From Okeania sp. SIO1I7 (lineage in GTDB: Bacteria > Cyanobacteriota > Cyanobacteriia > Cyanobacteriales > Microcoleaceae): a stretch of DNA of 44,645 nt. The translations under genes were made by a program, and so were the position numbers. How positions within the stretch are numbered: position 1 is the first letter of the stretch; the number at the start of each line of letters is the position of its first letter. Below, one piece after another: positions 11,856-20,484 of the stretch. The stretch lies in contig JAAHGF010000014.1 in assembly GCA_010672585.1 (NCBI GenBank), positions 1 to 44,645 on the forward strand, written 5' to 3'. Under the pieces are notes generated by a model, which had not been told where the DNA came from, did not search any database, and saw only the letters and a program-made list of their open reading frames with translations.

Positions 11856-14800
11856 ATGATCAAACAACTGAGTAATTATATAGTTTGGATCGATACTATT
11901 TTTCATAAAAGAATTAAGGTATCACTACGAGTAGTTATATTTTTATCTTTGATTGCTCCCACATTAATTACAGTCTTATTTATTGCCAGGACATCTTTAA
12001 AAAAGGAACGAATAGCAGTTAAGCAATTAGCCACTCACCTTAACAGTAAAACAGGTAGTGATGTTACTCATGGTTTAGATAATTATTTAGAAATACCTAG
12101 TCTAATTCATACAATCAACCAGGATTTAATTAACTTAGGATGGTTAAATTCTAATGATTTAATCAAAATCAAGGATTTGTTTTTTCAGCAAATAAAACGC
12201 TTCAATGTCAGCCAGATTAATTTTGGCAGTACAAAGGGAGAGTTTGTGGGAGTAAAGAGAAAAAATGATCATAGTTTAGTCACAAACTTAATGACTAAGT
12301 CAAGTTCAGAAAATATCACAGAAATATCTAAAAATTACGAATATAATTATCAAACAAAAAGTTGGTATAGAGATGTAATTAAAACAGGTAAACCTGTATG
12401 GAATAAAGTTGATAATTCAGAATATTCACCAGAATCAGGAGCAATTTTAGCTAGTTATCCAGTTTACGACCGGAATAATAGTCTCATCGGAGTATTAGCA
12501 GTTGAGTTACCTATTTCAGAAATTGATAAATTACTTCAGACAGTAAATATGACTCAATCAAATGTAATTTATCTTATAGAAAAATCTGGGATAGTTGTCG
12601 CTAGTCACTCAAATCAATCATTAGATAATTCTAGTGAGATATTAATTCAAGAAATAGCCAATAAATTATTAGAGACAAAAGAAAATTACTATAATGTTAA
12701 AAATACAAAATATTTAGAATTAAAAGTTGCCAATAAGCAATATTTTGTAGAATTGAGACCAAGCAAAAATCAAGATAGCTTAGATTGGTTAATTGTAGTG
12801 GCTGTGCCAGAATCAGAATTTGCACCACAAATCAATAAAAAAATTAAAGTAACTATCTTTTTATGTTTATTAGTAATGGCTTTGGTTATCTACTTAGGGA
12901 TGTTAATCTCTGACTGGATAACTAAACCAATCTATAAATTATTAAAAGCATCTCAAAATAATATTATTAATGAAGAAGATTTTTCCTCAGCTTCAAAAAT
13001 AGTTTGGTTTAAGGAAATTGAAAATTTAGTACAATCATTTAATCAAATCAATGAACGTCTGAAAAATAATTGTAGAGAAGGCGATCGCTTTTTTGATATT
13101 TCTCTTGACTTATTAGTAGTTGTTGGTACTGACGGTTATTTTAAAAAGCTTAATTCAAGTTGGTCAAGAATTTTAGGTTATACCACAGAAGAACTATTAA
13201 CAGTACCTTATATTGAGTTTGTACATCCAGCAGATAGAGATACTACTCTTACAGAAGTCCAAAAAATTACTGATGGTGCTAAAGCTATAAAATTCCAGAA
13301 CCGTTATCGGACTAAAGATGGTTCGTATCGTTGGTTAGCTTGGAATAGTGTTCCTTTTTTAACAGAAAATTTAATCTATGCAGTGGTACGAGATATTACA
13401 GATGAAAAAGAAACTTTAGAAAGTGTTCTTCATAGTCAAGCAAAATTAATAGAAGCAGAGAAAATTGCTGGTATAGGCAGTTGGGAAAATGATTTGACTA
13501 CAAGTCAATTAATATGCTCAGAAGAAGTATACAAAATTTTTAGTATACAACAAAAATCGACTTTTGTAACGATGGAACATTATTTTCAATTAGTTCATTA
13601 TGATGATTTTTCAGCAATACAAAAAGCAATTGATTTAGCAATTAATCAAGGTCAAAGCTATCAACTCGAGCAACGAATTTTATGCCCAGATGGTGAACTA
13701 AAATATATATCAATTACAGGAAAACCGATTTTTAATGAAGAAGGTAAAGTAATAAAACTTTTCGGGACAGTATTAAATATTACCGAACGCAAACAAATAG
13801 AAGCAGAATTACAAGAAAGTCAAGATATATTTCATCAACTAGCAGAAAATATCGATAGCGTTTTCTGGGTAAACGATCCTCAAAACAATCAAATTTTTTA
13901 TATTTCTCCTAGTTATGAAAGAATATGGGGTTATCTTCGCGATGAGTTATACAAATCACCCCACTCTTTTCTAGATGCGATTTATCCAGAAGACCGCCCA
14001 AAAGTAGCGGAAGCTTTAGCAAATTCTACAGAAGTAGAAGAAAAACAAGAATATCGTATTATGCTACCTAATGGAGAAATACGTTGGATTTTGACTCGTG
14101 CTTTTCCCATCAAAAATCAGGCAGGGAAAGTTGATAAAATAGCTCGAATAGCACAAGATATTAGTGAAGATAAACTGGTAGACACAAAATTACAACTAAT
14201 TCAAGAACGATTACAATTAGTATTAGAAACTTCAGGTGATGGGTTATGGGATTGGAATATTACCACAGGCGAGTGTTATTATAGTTATCGATGGCTAGAA
14301 ATGTTAGGTTACGATGCAGGTGATCTTCCTAAGAAGATAAATTCTTGGGAAATGCTAATTCACCCAGAGGATAAAGCATGGGTGATGGATGCTTTAAATT
14401 TGCACTTAGAAGATAGTTCATTTATCTATGCTTTTGACTATCGGTTACAAACTAAATCTGGTGAATGGAAGTGGATAGCAGTTTACGGTAAAGTGGTAGT
14501 CAGGGATGAAGCAGACAAACCAGTGAGAATGATTGGTACTCATAAAGATATTAGCGATCGCAAAGCAGCAGAAGTAACCCTCAAGCAACAACTAGAGTTG
14601 GAAAAACTTGTTGCTAATATCTCTACTAGCTTTATTAACCTTAATCCTAATGAAATTAATAGTCGTATTCAAATAGCATTAAAACAACTTTGTGAGTTAA
14701 TAGGTGCAGATCGTAGTTATATGTTTTTAGTAAGTAGCGATAAAATTCAAGTTAGTAATACTTACCAATGGAGAGCTACAAAAACAGAAGCTAAAATTGA

Positions 14801-16130
14801 AGCTCAACAGAATTTTCCTATAGATTATTTACCATGGATCATGGAAAAACTCAGTCAATTTGAGGTCGTACATATACCATTAGTTTCCAATTTACCTCTG
14901 GAAGCAAGCAGAGAAAAACGAATATTATCAGCACAATCAATTCAATCTTTGTTGTGCATTCCTATGATTTCTGGAGATGAATTAATTGGTTTCGTCAGTT
15001 TCGATACAGTAAGTAAATTATGCAGTTGGACAAAATCTACAATTAATCTGTTAAAAATTATTGGGAAAATTTTTGTCAGTGCTCTAGAACATCAAGAGGC
15101 AGAATTAGCATTGCGCGAAAGTGAAAAACGTTTTCGGATGATGGCTGATAGTGCTCCTGTATTAATTTGGATGTCTGGAAGTAATAGTCTTTTTAACTAT
15201 TTTAATAAAAGATGGCTAGATTTTACCGGGCGTAACTTAGAACAAGAAGTTGGGAAAGGTTGGTTACAGGGAATTCATCCTGAAGATGTGCAATATTATT
15301 TGGAAAATTACCGGGTAAATTTTTATACCCATCAATCGTTTAGCATAGAATATCGTTTGAGAAGAAAAAATGGCGAATACCGTTGGATCTTAAATCAAGG
15401 GGTTCCTAGATTTAATCTGAATGGTAAGTTTGCTGGTTATATTGGTAGTTGTATTGATATTAGCGATCGTAAAAAAGCAGAAGAACAAATTCAAAATTCT
15501 CTTCAAGAAAAAGAAATTTTGCTCAAAGAAATTCATCATCGAGTGAAAAACAACCTACACATTATTTCTAATTTATTAGATTTACAGTCAGATTATATTG
15601 AAAATAAAAAAGTGCAGGAATTATTTGCTGATAGCCAAAATAGAATTCAAAGTATGGCTTTGATCCATGAACAACTATATCAGTCAAAAAATTTAGGGCA
15701 AGTTGATTTTAGTGAATATATTCATGCTTTGATAGATAATTTGTTTTGTTCTTACGCGGACAGAGAAAGCCTAATTATACCTATAATTAATGTAGAAGCA
15801 ATAACTCTTAATTTAGAAACGGCAATTCCTTGTGGTTTGTTAATTAATGAGTTGGTTACTAATTCATTTAAACACGCTTTTCCTGATAATCAATCTGGAG
15901 AAATATGTATTGAATTACATCAAGATAAACAAGAAAAAGTTTATATTACAATTAAAGATAATGGCATTGGTATTCCACCAGATTTTGATTGGAAAAATCG
16001 TTCTTCTTTAGGGTTAAAATTAGTGCGAATTCTTTCTAAACAATTGAAAGCTGAAATTGATTTTGATGGTCATAAGGGTACAGTAGTTAATTTAATATTT
16101 TCTCCTCTCAAGTATCAATCCAGATTTTAA
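11856..16130 (+). CDS. Membrane sensor kinase, Cache-HAMP-PASx4-GAF-PAS-HisKA_2
   Basis: A 1424-residue sensor kinase. One N-terminal membrane helix (24-44) and a second at about 330-352 bracket an extracytoplasmic double-Cache-like domain. HAMP (353-405) follows, then PAS domains starting near 412, 540, 660 and 785, a GAF (about 915-1080) and a further PAS (about 1095). The C-terminus has the HisKA_2 signature EIHHRVKNNLHIISNLLDLQ (His1227/1228) and a HATPase with DNGIGIPP. Kinases of this class usually signal to separate regulators; no receiver lies within this protein. It starts 49 bp after the diguanylate cyclase on the same strand, so it is probably the third gene of that operon and may feed the same c-di-GMP output (inference). 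Confidence 0.93.
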   Translation: MIKQLSNYIVWIDTIFHKRIKVSLRVVIFLSLIAPTLITVLFIARTSLKKERIAVKQLATHLNSKTGSDVTHGLDNYLEIPSLIHTINQDLINLGWLNSNDLIKIKDLFFQQIKRFNVSQINFGSTKGEFVGVKRKNDHSLVTNLMTKSSSENITEISKNYEYNYQTKSWYRDVIKTGKPVWNKVDNSEYSPESGAILASYPVYDRNNSLIGVLAVELPISEIDKLLQTVNMTQSNVIYLIEKSGIVVASHSNQSLDNSSEILIQEIANKLLETKENYYNVKNTKYLELKVANKQYFVELRPSKNQDSLDWLIVVAVPESEFAPQINKKIKVTIFLCLLVMALVIYLGMLISDWITKPIYKLLKASQNNIINEEDFSSASKIVWFKEIENLVQSFNQINERLKNNCREGDRFFDISLDLLVVVGTDGYFKKLNSSWSRILGYTTEELLTVPYIEFVHPADRDTTLTEVQKITDGAKAIKFQNRYRTKDGSYRWLAWNSVPFLTENLIYAVVRDITDEKETLESVLHSQAKLIEAEKIAGIGSWENDLTTSQLICSEEVYKIFSIQQKSTFVTMEHYFQLVHYDDFSAIQKAIDLAINQGQSYQLEQRILCPDGELKYISITGKPIFNEEGKVIKLFGTVLNITERKQIEAELQESQDIFHQLAENIDSVFWVNDPQNNQIFYISPSYERIWGYLRDELYKSPHSFLDAIYPEDRPKVAEALANSTEVEEKQEYRIMLPNGEIRWILTRAFPIKNQAGKVDKIARIAQDISEDKLVDTKLQLIQERLQLVLETSGDGLWDWNITTGECYYSYRWLEMLGYDAGDLPKKINSWEMLIHPEDKAWVMDALNLHLEDSSFIYAFDYRLQTKSGEWKWIAVYGKVVVRDEADKPVRMIGTHKDISDRKAAEVTLKQQLELEKLVANISTSFINLNPNEINSRIQIALKQLCELIGADRSYMFLVSSDKIQVSNTYQWRATKTEAKIEAQQNFPIDYLPWIMEKLSQFEVVHIPLVSNLPLEASREKRILSAQSIQSLLCIPMISGDELIGFVSFDTVSKLCSWTKSTINLLKIIGKIFVSALEHQEAELALRESEKRFRMMADSAPVLIWMSGSNSLFNYFNKRWLDFTGRNLEQEVGKGWLQGIHPEDVQYYLENYRVNFYTHQSFSIEYRLRRKNGEYRWILNQGVPRFNLNGKFAGYIGSCIDISDRKKAEEQIQNSLQEKEILLKEIHHRVKNNLHIISNLLDLQSDYIENKKVQELFADSQNRIQSMALIHEQLYQSKNLGQVDFSEYIHALIDNLFCSYADRESLIIPIINVEAITLNLETAIPCGLLINELVTNSFKHAFPDNQSGEICIELHQDKQEKVYITIKDNGIGIPPDFDWKNRSSLGLKLVRILSKQLKAEIDFDGHKGTVVNLIFSPLKYQSRF

Positions 16131-16363
16131 ATGAAGGGAGGAAAATTTCACAAAGATTTTTGAAGAAATCCTATGCTTTCTCGAGTCAATTCATTTAACT
16201 GCTTAATACTACATTCCAGACAATAAAATGTAGGTATTAAAAGTAAAAATTTTAGTAGTATGGAATTTTATTTTAAACCCTTTATATCAAATCTGCTTAA
16301 TTCGGTATAAAGAAATGTTTCATCTGAAGGCCAGAGCATAACTATTTCTAAATTCTCTTCCCT

Positions 16364-16402
16364 CCTGAGTCCTGAGTCCTGAGTCCTGAGTTCTGAGCCC
16401 TG
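16364..16402. repeat. GAGTCCT heptad tandem repeat
   Basis: About five consecutive 7-bp units, three exact (GAGTCCT) followed by GAGTTCT and GAGCCCT. Open frames running through it are repeat artefacts. Same period as the other short tandem repeats in the window. Confidence 0.85.
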
Positions 16403-16555
16403 ACTAATTAGGGCTTTCTGATTAAACCTAAAAGCATTGACATATAAAGACTTTAGCATTTTTGTGGTCGAATTGCAGTGCGCCTGTTTCAGTATAAAAT
16501 GCTCAAAAAGGAGCGTATTTTAGGCTCATAGTTGGGCAGAAAAATCATTCTGACG

Positions 16556-16660
<105 letters not shown>

Positions 16661-16753
16661 TATACCAATGCTACTGGATTTGATATTATTCTTTGTTGGA
16701 ATGTAGAAATTAGTAGCAATGGTTTAACGATATTTTTTGAAATTGGTTTAATA

Positions 16754-17050
16754 TTATAAATTTTCTGCTCTTTCCAACAATGTTTGACTCAGAGCTAAAT
16801 CTTCCATTAGTTTTAATTTACGTTTTTCCTGTTCTTCTAAGAGCAATTTCTGCTCTTTTTTTTGATTCTGAATATCGACATTATGACCAATAGCCACCGG
16901 AATACTACCAATTAAAAAATTTACTGGTAAGCTCCCAAAATTTCCATCTCTAATTATACCAGTAAAAGTACTAATCATTATAAAACTAAACCAACCAAGA
17001 GAAATAATATGTTTTCTTGGACGAAATTTTGATGTAGAATTATTAGGCAT
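16754..17050 (-). CDS. Putative small membrane protein with C-terminal coiled coil
   Basis: A 98-residue frame starting MPNNSTSKFRP. A GGGAAG stretch lies just upstream of this ATG, which I prefer to the longer start at 17113 because the extra 21 codons overlap a dispersed repeat (17091-17190). Two hydrophobic stretches (about 16-34 and 42-60) are followed by a charged helical tail rich in Lys/Glu/Leu (QNQKKEQKLLLEEQEKRK). I do not recognise the family. It stands alone among repeats, so it may be a real small gene or a chance frame. Confidence 0.45.
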   Translation of the reverse strand: MPNNSTSKFRPRKHIISLGWFSFIMISTFTGIIRDGNFGSLPVNFLIGSIPVAIGHNVDIQNQKKEQKLLLEEQEKRKLKLMEDLALSQTLLERAENL

Positions 17051-17090
17051 ATCTTCCCACTCCAAACATTGAATAAAGTTATCTAGTGCA

Positions 17091-17190
17091 GAATGGCGGA
17101 AATAACTGACCATTTACAAAATCTTAAAAGCCTTACCAATCAATACTTCTGACTTCTGATTTTTGACTTATGACTTCCGCGTAGCGGCAC
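17091..17190 (+). repeat. Dispersed repeat containing ATGGCGGAAATAACTGACCA, copy 1
   Basis: About 100 bp here match 40041-40140: ATGGCGGAAATAACTGACCA, a similar AAAATC..AAAA stretch, AATCAATACTT, a run of TGACTT-type heptads, then CGTAGCGGCA. Outside these limits the loci diverge. The plus-strand frame starting at the shared ATG is only 19 codons here and 8 at the other copy, so it is probably not coding. Confidence 0.75.
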
Positions 17191-17292
17191 TAGGTTCTTC
17201 TAGTTAGATCCTTCATGCCATTAGGAAATTCCGGAAATATAGTAGCGATCGCTCCGGTCACAATTTGGTGTTGTATTAATTCGGAATTAATT

Positions 17293-17470
17293 ATACCAAC
17301 TCTCAGGCATTAATGCTATACTTAAGTAAAACTTCAGTTATTAAATATTTAATACAGAAAAAATCAATTTTTGCTAATTAGTAGCTCAGTTAATGCTAAT
17401 TATTCTGATGCTTAAAACTCCCCCACTCCCCTACTCAAGAAAATGTAGAAAAGTTTTTGAGAAATGGTAT
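17293..17470 (+). mobile_element. MITE-like element, family ATACCAAYTCTCA, copy 1
   Basis: About 178 bp bounded by ATACCAACTCTCA and TGAGAAATGGTAT, an imperfect inverted pair of 13 bp. A second copy in the same orientation lies at 35790-35968 and shares the interior, including GCTAATTAG.AGCTCAGTTA and CCACTCCCCTACTCAAGAAA. No coding capacity. TA is adjacent to the ends in both copies, suggestive of IS630/Tc1-type mobilisation; the source transposase is not in the window. Confidence 0.75.
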
Positions 17471-17702
17471 TATAGTATTGGAGAGAGGAAGTCAAACAAA
17501 AAAAAGGGCATTTTTGATCATGGGTATGATCAGAATAGACCGCTGAAAGCTATAAACTTAATTCAAAATCTAGAAAAATCATACATCCATTTAATAAAGC
17601 CCTTCATTTAATTGTTCAGAAAACATAAATTATCTATGTTCTTTGACTTTTGAACTAGAAGAAAATCAAATGTTCCTAACTTCAATATTTCTTCTGCATT
17701 CT

Positions 17703-18722
17703 TCAAAGCATTAGAGGTCTAAATCCATGTTTGATGGATAACTGACCAATTAGTTCCATTTTTTCTACAGTAATTAAATTACGTCCCCAAGAAAAATTAG
17801 TATATAACTTTTCAAACTCCAATAGCATTGACTCTGCAAAACAAGCAAATAACTGACGACCAGGCACATCCATATTGACAATGTTCATAATTTTCCAGTC
17901 AATATCAAGAGAGTGTTCTACTATTCCACCATTGAGAACATAGATTCCTTCTTGCTGAACTTTAGTCGCCATGTTTTTTGGATAACCACCGTCAATTAAT
18001 AAACAAGGTTTCTTCAAAACATTTGGATCAATTGCTACACCCTTGGGCATACTAGCTACCCAAACTATAATATCAGCCAGAGGTAAAGCTGCATTTAATT
18101 CTAGAATTTTACCTCGTCCTAGTTCCCCTTGTAGATTTTTTAGCCGCTCTTGCTCGCGAGCTATCAATAATAATTCTGCCACTTGTGTTTTACTATTCAA
18201 CCAGCGACAGACCCCACTACCAATATCACCAGTGGCCCCGCATACTGCTACTGTGGCTTTTGATAAATCAATTCCTAACTTTTGTGCAGCTTGTTCTACT
18301 TGCTGACAGAGAATATAGGCTGTATGAGTATTACCAGTAGTAAAACGTTTAAATTCTAATGTAATATTGCGAATTTGCTGAAACTTTTGCAAGTTAAAAT
18401 TCTCAAAAATAATTGATGAGAAACCTCCCAAAGCAGTTATATCAATACTATGCTTCTGAGCGTGAGCCATAGCATTCATTATTTTACGAGTTGCTGCTTT
18501 GATTCGGCGAGCTGCTAGCATTTCCGGTAAAAAACAAGATTCTACATACTTGCCTTCTATTTTCTGACCTGTGATACTTGTTACTTTAATTGTATCGACT
18601 ATTTGAGGCGGAGCACTACACCAGAAATCAAGACCTTGATCTGCATACTCTGGATACCCTAAATCCCTTGCTACTGATTGGGCGTGTTCTAAGCTAGTTA
18701 GATGACCAATTAGACCAAACAT
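17703..18722 (-). CDS. aar: Long-chain acyl-[acyl-carrier-protein] reductase (AAR)
   Basis: A 339-residue protein, close to the usual 340. It reduces acyl-ACP with NADPH to a fatty aldehyde, the first step of cyanobacterial alkane synthesis. Diagnostic features: start [28 protein letters not shown] (61-73), the nucleotide-binding loop GATGDIG (162-168), [10 protein letters not shown], and [15 protein letters not shown] with Cys294, the residue that carries the acyl thioester in the Synechococcus enzyme. It lies 170 bp downstream of ado on the same strand, the arrangement seen in most alkane-producing cyanobacteria. The two may be co-transcribed or have separate promoters; the spacer shows no clear terminator. 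Confidence 0.98.
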   Translation of the reverse strand: MFGLIGHLTSLEHAQSVARDLGYPEYADQGLDFWCSAPPQIVDTIKVTSITGQKIEGKYVESCFLPEMLAARRIKAATRKIMNAMAHAQKHSIDITALGGFSSIIFENFNLQKFQQIRNITLEFKRFTTGNTHTAYILCQQVEQAAQKLGIDLSKATVAVCGATGDIGSGVCRWLNSKTQVAELLLIAREQERLKNLQGELGRGKILELNAALPLADIIVWVASMPKGVAIDPNVLKKPCLLIDGGYPKNMATKVQQEGIYVLNGGIVEHSLDIDWKIMNIVNMDVPGRQLFACFAESMLLEFEKLYTNFSWGRNLITVEKMELIGQLSIKHGFRPLML

Positions 18723-18892
18723 TAAATTATAAATATTATTAGTAAGTTAGTTATTGTTGATGGTATGTGGAAATAAGACAGGAATTAGTATATGGCAGTT
18801 GGCAACTATTATTTTCACTATGAAAAAGTTTTTTGTTAAATGCTACGCCATTACTCATTCCTCATCCTAATTTCTATTTTGATTGAAATCAA

Positions 18893-19645
18893 CTATACGG
18901 CAACCAGACCATAAGCTGACATCCGCATGATTTCTCCTGTTGTAAAGCCAATATTGTTCAAAGCTTCGCCATAAGCAATCATAAAATCTTCAATCAAAGC
19001 TTCTTTTTCCATTCCCAGGGTCTTCGCATCTTTTTCCACCTGGTTCAGCATTTTCCATACTAGGGGTAAGTTCTGGCGATTTGCTTTCTGTAGTTCTGCT
19101 TTGGAGTCTTCAAAATGCTCTTCTAGCCATACTTCGCCAAAGTTGAGGTGGGTATATTCCTCTTTGACTACACCTTCAGTAATTTTCCGAGCAAAGGCGT
19201 CGGCAACTGGTATATAGATATTGTAGGCTGCGATCGCAAAGCATTCAATAATTAGAGATTGAATTAGCAAACAAGTAATCAAATTACCTGTTTTTGCTGC
19301 TGCTTGAAAGTTGTTATGTAGTGGCTCAAAAAAACTTTTGGCGAATTCCATATCTGGTGTCACCTTCAAATTTCGGCCACAAGCCTGAAAGCCTTTTTTG
19401 TGACGATTTTCCATTTTGGAGAGGCCCTTGAGCTGCTCTTCGTGGTCTGGTAGCATTTTGACCAGACTTATATAATTTTCGTATGCCTCTTGCTCTCCTT
19501 CAATCACAATTGCATTGATTCGGCTGTAGGCATCTTTGTAAGTTTCACTTTCAAATTTCGTTTTTTCGGTTTCACTTTGAGAATCTATTGTTTTGTCAGT
19601 TTCACTTTGAGAATCTATGGTTGAAATTGCTTCAAGCTTTGGCAT
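18893..19645 (-). CDS. ado: Aldehyde deformylating oxygenase (alkane synthase)
   Basis: Non-haem di-iron enzyme that converts the fatty aldehyde from AAR and O2 to an odd-chain alkane plus formate. The ferritin-like ligand set is complete: Glu51, Glu79 and His82 (MENRH), Glu134 ([14 protein letters not shown]), Glu163 and His166 (EEYTH). The protein has 250 residues, against about 231 in Synechococcus. The extra length is an N-terminal extension made by a tandem duplication: [10 protein letters not shown] (10-19) and [10 protein letters not shown] (20-29), encoded by a 30-bp DNA repeat at about 19571-19630. The following KFESETYKD resembles a third, older unit. The catalytic core is untouched, so activity is expected. 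GAGGAG lies about 9 bp before the ATG. Confidence 0.98.
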   Translation of the reverse strand: MPKLEAISTIDSQSETDKTIDSQSETEKTKFESETYKDAYSRINAIVIEGEQEAYENYISLVKMLPDHEEQLKGLSKMENRHKKGFQACGRNLKVTPDMEFAKSFFEPLHNNFQAAAKTGNLITCLLIQSLIIECFAIAAYNIYIPVADAFARKITEGVVKEEYTHLNFGEVWLEEHFEDSKAELQKANRQNLPLVWKMLNQVEKDAKTLGMEKEALIEDFMIAYGEALNNIGFTTGEIMRMSAYGLVAV

Positions 19646-19819
19646 CAGTTAGTTATCTCCTCATCAAAAAATAGCTTTATCAGGGCAAAGAAAAATATTT
19701 GGTTGATTTTAACTTAGCTTATAGTTTACCAGCAAATTTGGTTTAAAGCCTCGCCGTTGTAGGGCGACTTTTTATTTTATTTGCAAGTGGATTGAATATA
19801 TGATACAAAGTTATTAGTT
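19646..19819. other. Upstream region of ado
   Basis: Contains the ado Shine-Dalgarno near 19660 and a partial copy of the hairpin repeat family (GGTTTAAAGCCTCGCC at 19740-19755, followed by GTTGTAGGGCGAC). No gene. Confidence 0.5.
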
Positions 19820-20018
19820 ACCGGGGGGCACGCCTCCTCCGGAGGAGCTGCGAATTGCGGAAACTCGTGCGCGGACGTGGAGGCAAGCATAACCCACCCC
19901 CATCCCCTCCCGGGAGGGGAGCAAGAGGTGTAGGTGCAGCAGCCTAAGAAGCGTCAACCCGCCGAATAGCTACGGCTCAGTAGGAATATCCGCGCCTAAC
20001 AGCCGGAGAGGATGTCAA
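19820..20018 (+). ncRNA. GC-rich block resembling an orphan IS200/IS605 right end / omega RNA
   Basis: A 200-bp island much richer in G+C than its surroundings. On the plus strand it ends TCAGTAGGAATATCCG, then a degenerate stem (TCCG..CCT..AG.CGGA) and GAGAGGATGTCAA. From memory of the family, this GTAGGAAT-stem-GGAGGATGTCAA order is typical of the 3' end of IS200/IS605 tnpB elements, where it forms the end of the omega RNA scaffold. The preceding GCGTCAACCCGCCGAATAGC and GGTGTAGGTGCAGCAGCC also fit. No tnpB frame lies upstream. A dispersed palindrome (19888-19920) appears to be inserted in the middle. Other possibilities: another mobile-element relic or a different structured RNA. Confidence 0.4.
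19888..19920. repeat. Dispersed palindromic repeat, AACCCACCCC..CCTCCCRRGAGGGG, copy 1
   Basis: Contains the exact palindrome CCCCTCCCGGGAGGGG. Related copies: 36868-36902 and 39869-39900, each with AACCCACCCC followed by CCCCTCCC and GAGGGGAA. In AT-rich DNA these strong GC hairpins could also stop transcription, but none is followed by a T-run. Confidence 0.75.
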
Positions 20019-20484
20019 TGTACCTACTTTCTAGAATAATTGCCTAGCCTAACTGTAATTTATTGGGTAGCTATGGCCTTAATCTTGGTAAAAACCTCCA
20101 TTTCTGTCAATTCTAGTTGAATTTTCAGTATAAATGCTTAGTCATAATGAGATTATACATTAATCCACTGACCATTTTAACAGAATACGGTAAAAAGTCC
20201 AGCAACCTCTAGTTAGAGAATGTTGTAAGAGATGGAGACCGATATTATCATTAAAATACAGGGAACAGCATCACCTGGTTTATGAACAAGAACTATCTGT
20301 AGAAGTTGAAGCATCCTTGCGATGTCGTGCCATGGACAAACTGGGAAATATGTCAACCTCATAAGTACAGTGAATATTGACTTGGCTTGATTATTGGTAT
20401 TTTAAATTATACTTTGTTATTTATGGCCATTATTGATATTGTATTAGTTCATAATGGCCAATAATCTTGGTCAGGACAGTTGAG
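20019..20484. other. Gap with nested inverted repeat and stop-free stretch
   Basis: A stop-free run of about 57 codons on the plus strand ends near 20362 (its last residues read ASLRCRAMDKLGNMSTS). It lacks a start and I do not recognise it; it may be a gene fragment. At 20389-20466, just beyond the stop of the minus-strand gene, nested inverted repeats occur: GATTATTGG with CCAATAATC, and GGCCATTAT (20425-20433) with ATAATGGCC (20451-20459). These could fold at the 3' end of that transcript. Confidence 0.4.

Noticed and set aside
17393-17611. 72-codon frame on the plus strand
   Set aside because: Starts inside the MITE at 17293-17470 and has no recognisable protein pattern.
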